Shown here: positions 61,198 to 64,000 of the stretch, piece by piece
How positions within the stretch are numbered: position 1 is the stretch's first letter
Layout of the letters: the number at the start of each line of letters is the position of its first letter
DNA from: Stieleria varia
GTDB lineage: Bacteria; Planctomycetota; Planctomycetia; Pirellulales; Pirellulaceae
Reading direction: 5' to 3'
Assembly (NCBI RefSeq): GCF_038443385.1
Contig: NZ_CP151726.1
Span: 4,836,001-4,900,000, forward strand
Length of the DNA: 64,000 bases
Notes under the pieces: generated by a model
Seen by the model: the letters and a program-made list of their open reading frames with translations, nothing else
Database searches by the model: none
What the model was told of the DNA's origin: nothing
Position numbers and translations under genes: made by a program

Positions 61198-64000
61198 TCA
61201 TGCCAAACGTAGGAACCGCTGTAGGTCCATGAACAAGACAAAGACCACCGGTACCAAGACTAGGGTAAAGCATGTTGAAACGACCATGCCGCCCAAGAAC
61301 ACCACGCCCAACCCGCGGTACAACTCGCTGCCCGCACCGGGAAAGAGTACCAACGGCAGCAATCCCAACACGGTGGTCAACGTCGTGATGAGAATCGGGC
61401 GAATACGCGTACGTACACTTTCGGGGACCGCTTGGATCGGAGTCAAGTTTTCTTCGCGCATGTGGATGAGTGACTGGTGGACGATCAAGATCGCATTGTT
61501 CACCACGGTTCCGATCAAGATGATGAAGCCCAACATTGTCAACACGTCCAACGATTGTTGAACAAAAAAGTTCAACAGCCAGAGCCCGACAATCCCGCCG
61601 ACGGCTCCCAGCGGCACACTGAAAATCACGACGAGCGGATACAGCCAGGACTCAAACAAGGCCGCCATCAACAGGTAAGTGATCAACAACGCCAACAGAA
61701 AGTTGTATTGCAGCGCATCCCAGGCTTGACGCAGTTTGTCTGCCGTACCTGATAGGGCGACGAAGTACTCGTTGCCGATGACGCCTTCATCGATCATCGG
61801 TGAAATGATCTGATTGTTGACCAAGTCCATTGCGGCCTCCAACGGCATCTCAGACGCGGGGCTGACTTGAACGGTGATCGACCGCAATCGCTCGCGGCGC
61901 TGAATCTGCTCTGGCCCACTTCCATATTTCATCTCGGCAACCGCCAGCAACGGTACGATTTCGCCATCGCTCGTTGCCATCGGCATGGACATCAGCAGTT
62001 GTGGATCCTTCGTTCCCGTCTCGGATCCCTTAATGGTCATGTCGATCTTCTCACCGCCGACGTAATAGTCACCCGCATAGGCGCCGTCGACCAGAGCGTC
62101 CACGACATACCCCAAGTCCGTCGTATCGATGCCCATCTCCGACGCCGCCAGCAATTTAGGACGAAGATGAATCTCGGGACTGGAGAGTTCCAAGCTCGGC
62201 TCCGCGGAAGCTTGCGCGCCGGGCATCAGTCGTTCGACATCGGCCAAGACCCTCGCGGCAATGTCCACCATCCTCTTCAAGTCGGGACCAGAGATCTCGA
62301 TGTCAATGGTTCGACCGCCGGTCAGACCTCGGCCGAACAAGCTGGATTGTGCGCCGATGACACGGATCCCTGGCAGTCCGGCGCCGGCGGCTCGTACCAA
62401 CGGAATCAACTCCGCCGCACGTGCTTCATCTGCCGCCCGAAATCCCATGAAAAGACTTCGCTCGCGGATCGAGCAGAAATAGTAGTCGATGGCCGGCGCG
62501 TCCGCCCCGTTGCTCGGTCCTTCACCTTCATTGACATCCCAATAGGGGCGCAATCGTTCTTCAACAATCGCTCCGATGTCGGACAGTTCGTCCAAGTTAT
62601 ACCCGGGCGGCAAGGAGAATCGGGCGAAGACGAAGTTGCGATTCCCGGTCGGCAAATACTCGACTTTCGGCCACAACCAATAACTGACCCCGAGCGACAG
62701 ACCTGTCATCACCAGGGCAACCGTGATCGATCTCAATCGCGACGTCAGAATCCAAGAATTGAATCCGACCACTGCACTGACCAACGCACCGGAAACGGCC
62801 ATCACCCAACGCTCCAACCATCCGCTGTGACGCTCGGATTCCGGCTGCCGCTCGGATTCCGGATGCCGCTCGGATTCCGGATGCCGATCGGGCGATGTAT
62901 TCGCTGTCGTTGCATTATCCAATTCGGACGATGCGTTCGCGTCTACGGCGTCGCTGCGGCGAAACAGTCGTGAGGCGGCGACTGGAATGACCGTGAAAGA
63001 AACCACGAGTGAAAATGCGATCCCACAACTGATGGCAAGGGCAATGTCGCGAAAGAGCTGACCCGCCGTTGCTTGGACAAAGATCACCGGCAAGAACACA
63101 GCGATCGTCGTCAACGTCGACGCGACAATCGCGCCGGCGACCTCGCTCACACCCCGAGACGCTGCGTTGAATGCGGTTTCACCCATCTGCTTTCGCCGCG
63201 TGATGTTTTCTAAGACCACGACAGCGTTGTCGACCAACATCCCGACGGCAAACGCCATTCCGGCGAGAGAAATCACGTTCAACGAACGGCCCAGCAACGT
63301 CATGCACAAGAACGCGCCTGTGATGCTGATCGGAATCGCCAGCGCGGCGACCAAGGCACCACGGGCATACCGATAGCCCAAGATGATGATCAGTGCCAAC
63401 GTGCCAAGGTAGTACCACGGCGACAGATAGACGGACGCGACGGCGGTGGCTGCGATCGCGATGCTGGAGAGCATCGTGGCACGACTGAAGTGCAAGAAAA
63501 GCATCAGCACGATGATGGTTGCCGCGCTGCCGATCAGCATGTTTTGCAACACCAACGCAATCGCGGACTCAATGTACTCCGTTTCGTCGTAATACTGAAA
63601 CAGCTCCAGCCCCTCTCGAGCCAGGAAGCCTTCGTTCAATTCTCGTTCCGCCTTTCGCAGTCCGTGCATCACTTCTAACACGTTTGCACCGGTGACCCGC
63701 TGCACACTCAATCCGATGCTCTCGGTCCCGTATCGACGAGACACGCTATCGCGATCCTTGTAGCCCAATCGGACTTCGGCCACATCGCCGACATACACAC
63801 GCATGTTGCCGTCGGATACCAGTAGCTGCTGCTTGACTTGTTCGGGGTCACGAAACTGCCCCAAGGTTCGGATGACCCATGTTCGCTTGCCTTGGAAAAT
63901 CTCACCCGCCGTGCTGTCGCTGTTCTGGCGGTTGAGAGCCTCTCGAACTTGGCGAATCGTGATTTGGCGGGCCGCCAGTTTTTCGGCATCGACGATGATC
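61198..64000 (-). CDS. RND efflux transporter permease, 5' end beyond the window
   Basis: The frame is open from the window edge (IIVDAEKLAARQITI) to the stop at 61198, about 934 residues. It is an AcrB/MexB-type inner-membrane pump of the hydrophobe/amphiphile exporter-1 family. Visible parts: the pore/docking segment (QVREALNRQNSDSTAGEIFQ), TM2-6 (VLQNMLIGSAATIIVLMLFL to the AGMAFAVGMLVDNAVVVLEN proton-relay Asp pair), a hydrophilic insert with PESERH repeats, the second periplasmic half and TM8-12 (NFLLALLITYLLMAALFESW, LTMLGFIILIGTVVNNAILI). The membrane-fusion partner should lie upstream, outside the window. Substrate is unknown. Confidence 0.92.
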   Translation of the reverse strand, partial: IIVDAEKLAARQITIRQVREALNRQNSDSTAGEIFQGKRTWVIRTLGQFRDPEQVKQQLLVSDGNMRVYVGDVAEVRLGYKDRDSVSRRYGTESIGLSVQRVTGANVLEVMHGLRKAERELNEGFLAREGLELFQYYDETEYIESAIALVLQNMLIGSAATIIVLMLFLHFSRATMLSSIAIAATAVASVYLSPWYYLGTLALIIILGYRYARGALVAALAIPISITGAFLCMTLLGRSLNVISLAGMAFAVGMLVDNAVVVLENITRRKQMGETAFNAASRGVSEVAGAIVASTLTTIAVFLPVIFVQATAGQLFRDIALAISCGIAFSLVVSFTVIPVAASRLFRRSDAVDANASSELDNATTANTSPDRHPESERHPESERQPESERHSGWLERWVMAVSGALVSAVVGFNSWILTSRLRSITVALVMTGLSLGVSYWLWPKVEYLPTGNRNFVFARFSLPPGYNLDELSDIGAIVEERLRPYWDVNEGEGPSNGADAPAIDYYFCSIRERSLFMGFRAADEARAAELIPLVRAAGAGLPGIRVIGAQSSLFGRGLTGGRTIDIEISGPDLKRMVDIAARVLADVERLMPGAQASAEPSLELSSPEIHLRPKLLAASEMGIDTTDLGYVVDALVDGAYAGDYYVGGEKIDMTIKGSETGTKDPQLLMSMPMATSDGEIVPLLAVAEMKYGSGPEQIQRRERLRSITVQVSPASEMPLEAAMDLVNNQIISPMIDEGVIGNEYFVALSGTADKLRQAWDALQYNFLLALLITYLLMAALFESWLYPLVVIFSVPLGAVGGIVGLWLLNFFVQQSLDVLTMLGFIILIGTVVNNAILIVHQSLIHMREENLTPIQAVPESVRTRIRPILITTLTTVLGLLPLVLFPGAGSELYRGLGVVFLGGMVVSTCFTLVLVPVVFVLFMDLQRFLRLA
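62831..62885 (-). repeat. In-frame 18-bp microsatellite encoding PESERH
   Basis: CGCTCGGATTCCGGATGC recurs about three times, giving RHPESERHPESERQPESERH in the loop between the transporter's TM6 and TM7. Unit differences are single bases (GCTGCC versus GATGCC). Confidence 0.8.

Overview
The window looks like chromosomal DNA of a marine planctomycete, most likely family Pirellulaceae (Rhodopirellula and relatives). This is inferred from gene content, not from a search. Indicators are a DUF1501 gene paired with a cytochrome-c-like DUF1549/DUF1553 gene, two DUF1598 proteins, a Cys-type sulfatase plus a relic of a formylglycine-generating enzyme, many secreted proteins of unknown function, mostly single-gene transcription units with roomy intergenic spaces, and large numbers of short palindromic repeats. 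No rRNA, tRNA, CRISPR array or intact transposase was found.

Layout. 1-2.2 kb: start of an Omp85/POTRA-like secreted protein, then a GspE/PilB-type ATPase whose Walker motifs are destroyed. 2.3-3.5 kb: an intact PilT-type ATPase. 4.0-6.1 kb: sugar-phosphate-isomerase-like gene with thiS and thiG. 6.1-10.6 kb: leucine-rich-repeat lipoprotein and an lgt / RluA-type pseudouridine synthase / putative molybdenum carrier cluster (Lgt modifies lipoproteins such as the neighbour). 10.8-16.2 kb: secreted unknown protein, two DUF1598 paralogues flanking an arginyl/leucyl-protein transferase. 16.7-22.2 kb: gnd, an S15 peptidase, a Tat-exported Gfo/Idh/MocA oxidoreductase. 23.2-28.4 kb: GNAT, an L7/L12-CTD-like membrane protein, YgfZ overlapping an FHA-GAF histidine kinase, and a secreted protein. 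28.8-33 kb: DUF1501 and DUF1553 pair. 33.2-42.4 kb: acidic unknown protein, nitroreductase, PP2C phosphatase, TauE/SafE, TerC, a small membrane protein, a methyltransferase-like protein, a sulfatase. 43.1-50.9 kb: a 1182-residue protein that may be a PPi-type PEP carboxykinase, FtsK, TruB. 51.4-52.6 kb: NUDIX hydrolase and aquaporin.

52.7-61.2 kb is the accessory part. It holds a decayed formylglycine-generating-enzyme fragment, a transposase-like helix-turn-helix fragment, three tandem secreted proteins ending in a peptidase S74 (endosialidase-type intramolecular chaperone) domain with mosaic, gene-converted C-termini, a fourth secreted protein in the same apparent operon, and a duplicated 327-bp block containing a 201-bp MITE whose empty site is preserved 6 kb away. 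61.2-64 kb: most of an RND efflux transporter, running off the window.

The intergenic spaces carry at least five repeat families: GCTAGC-centred REP-like arrays, elements with long terminal inverted repeats, and a 47-bp hairpin element with a compensatory base change. The best candidates for new biology are the S74 triplet, the pseudo-ATPase beside PilT, the large PEPCK-like enzyme, and the MITE/REP landscape.
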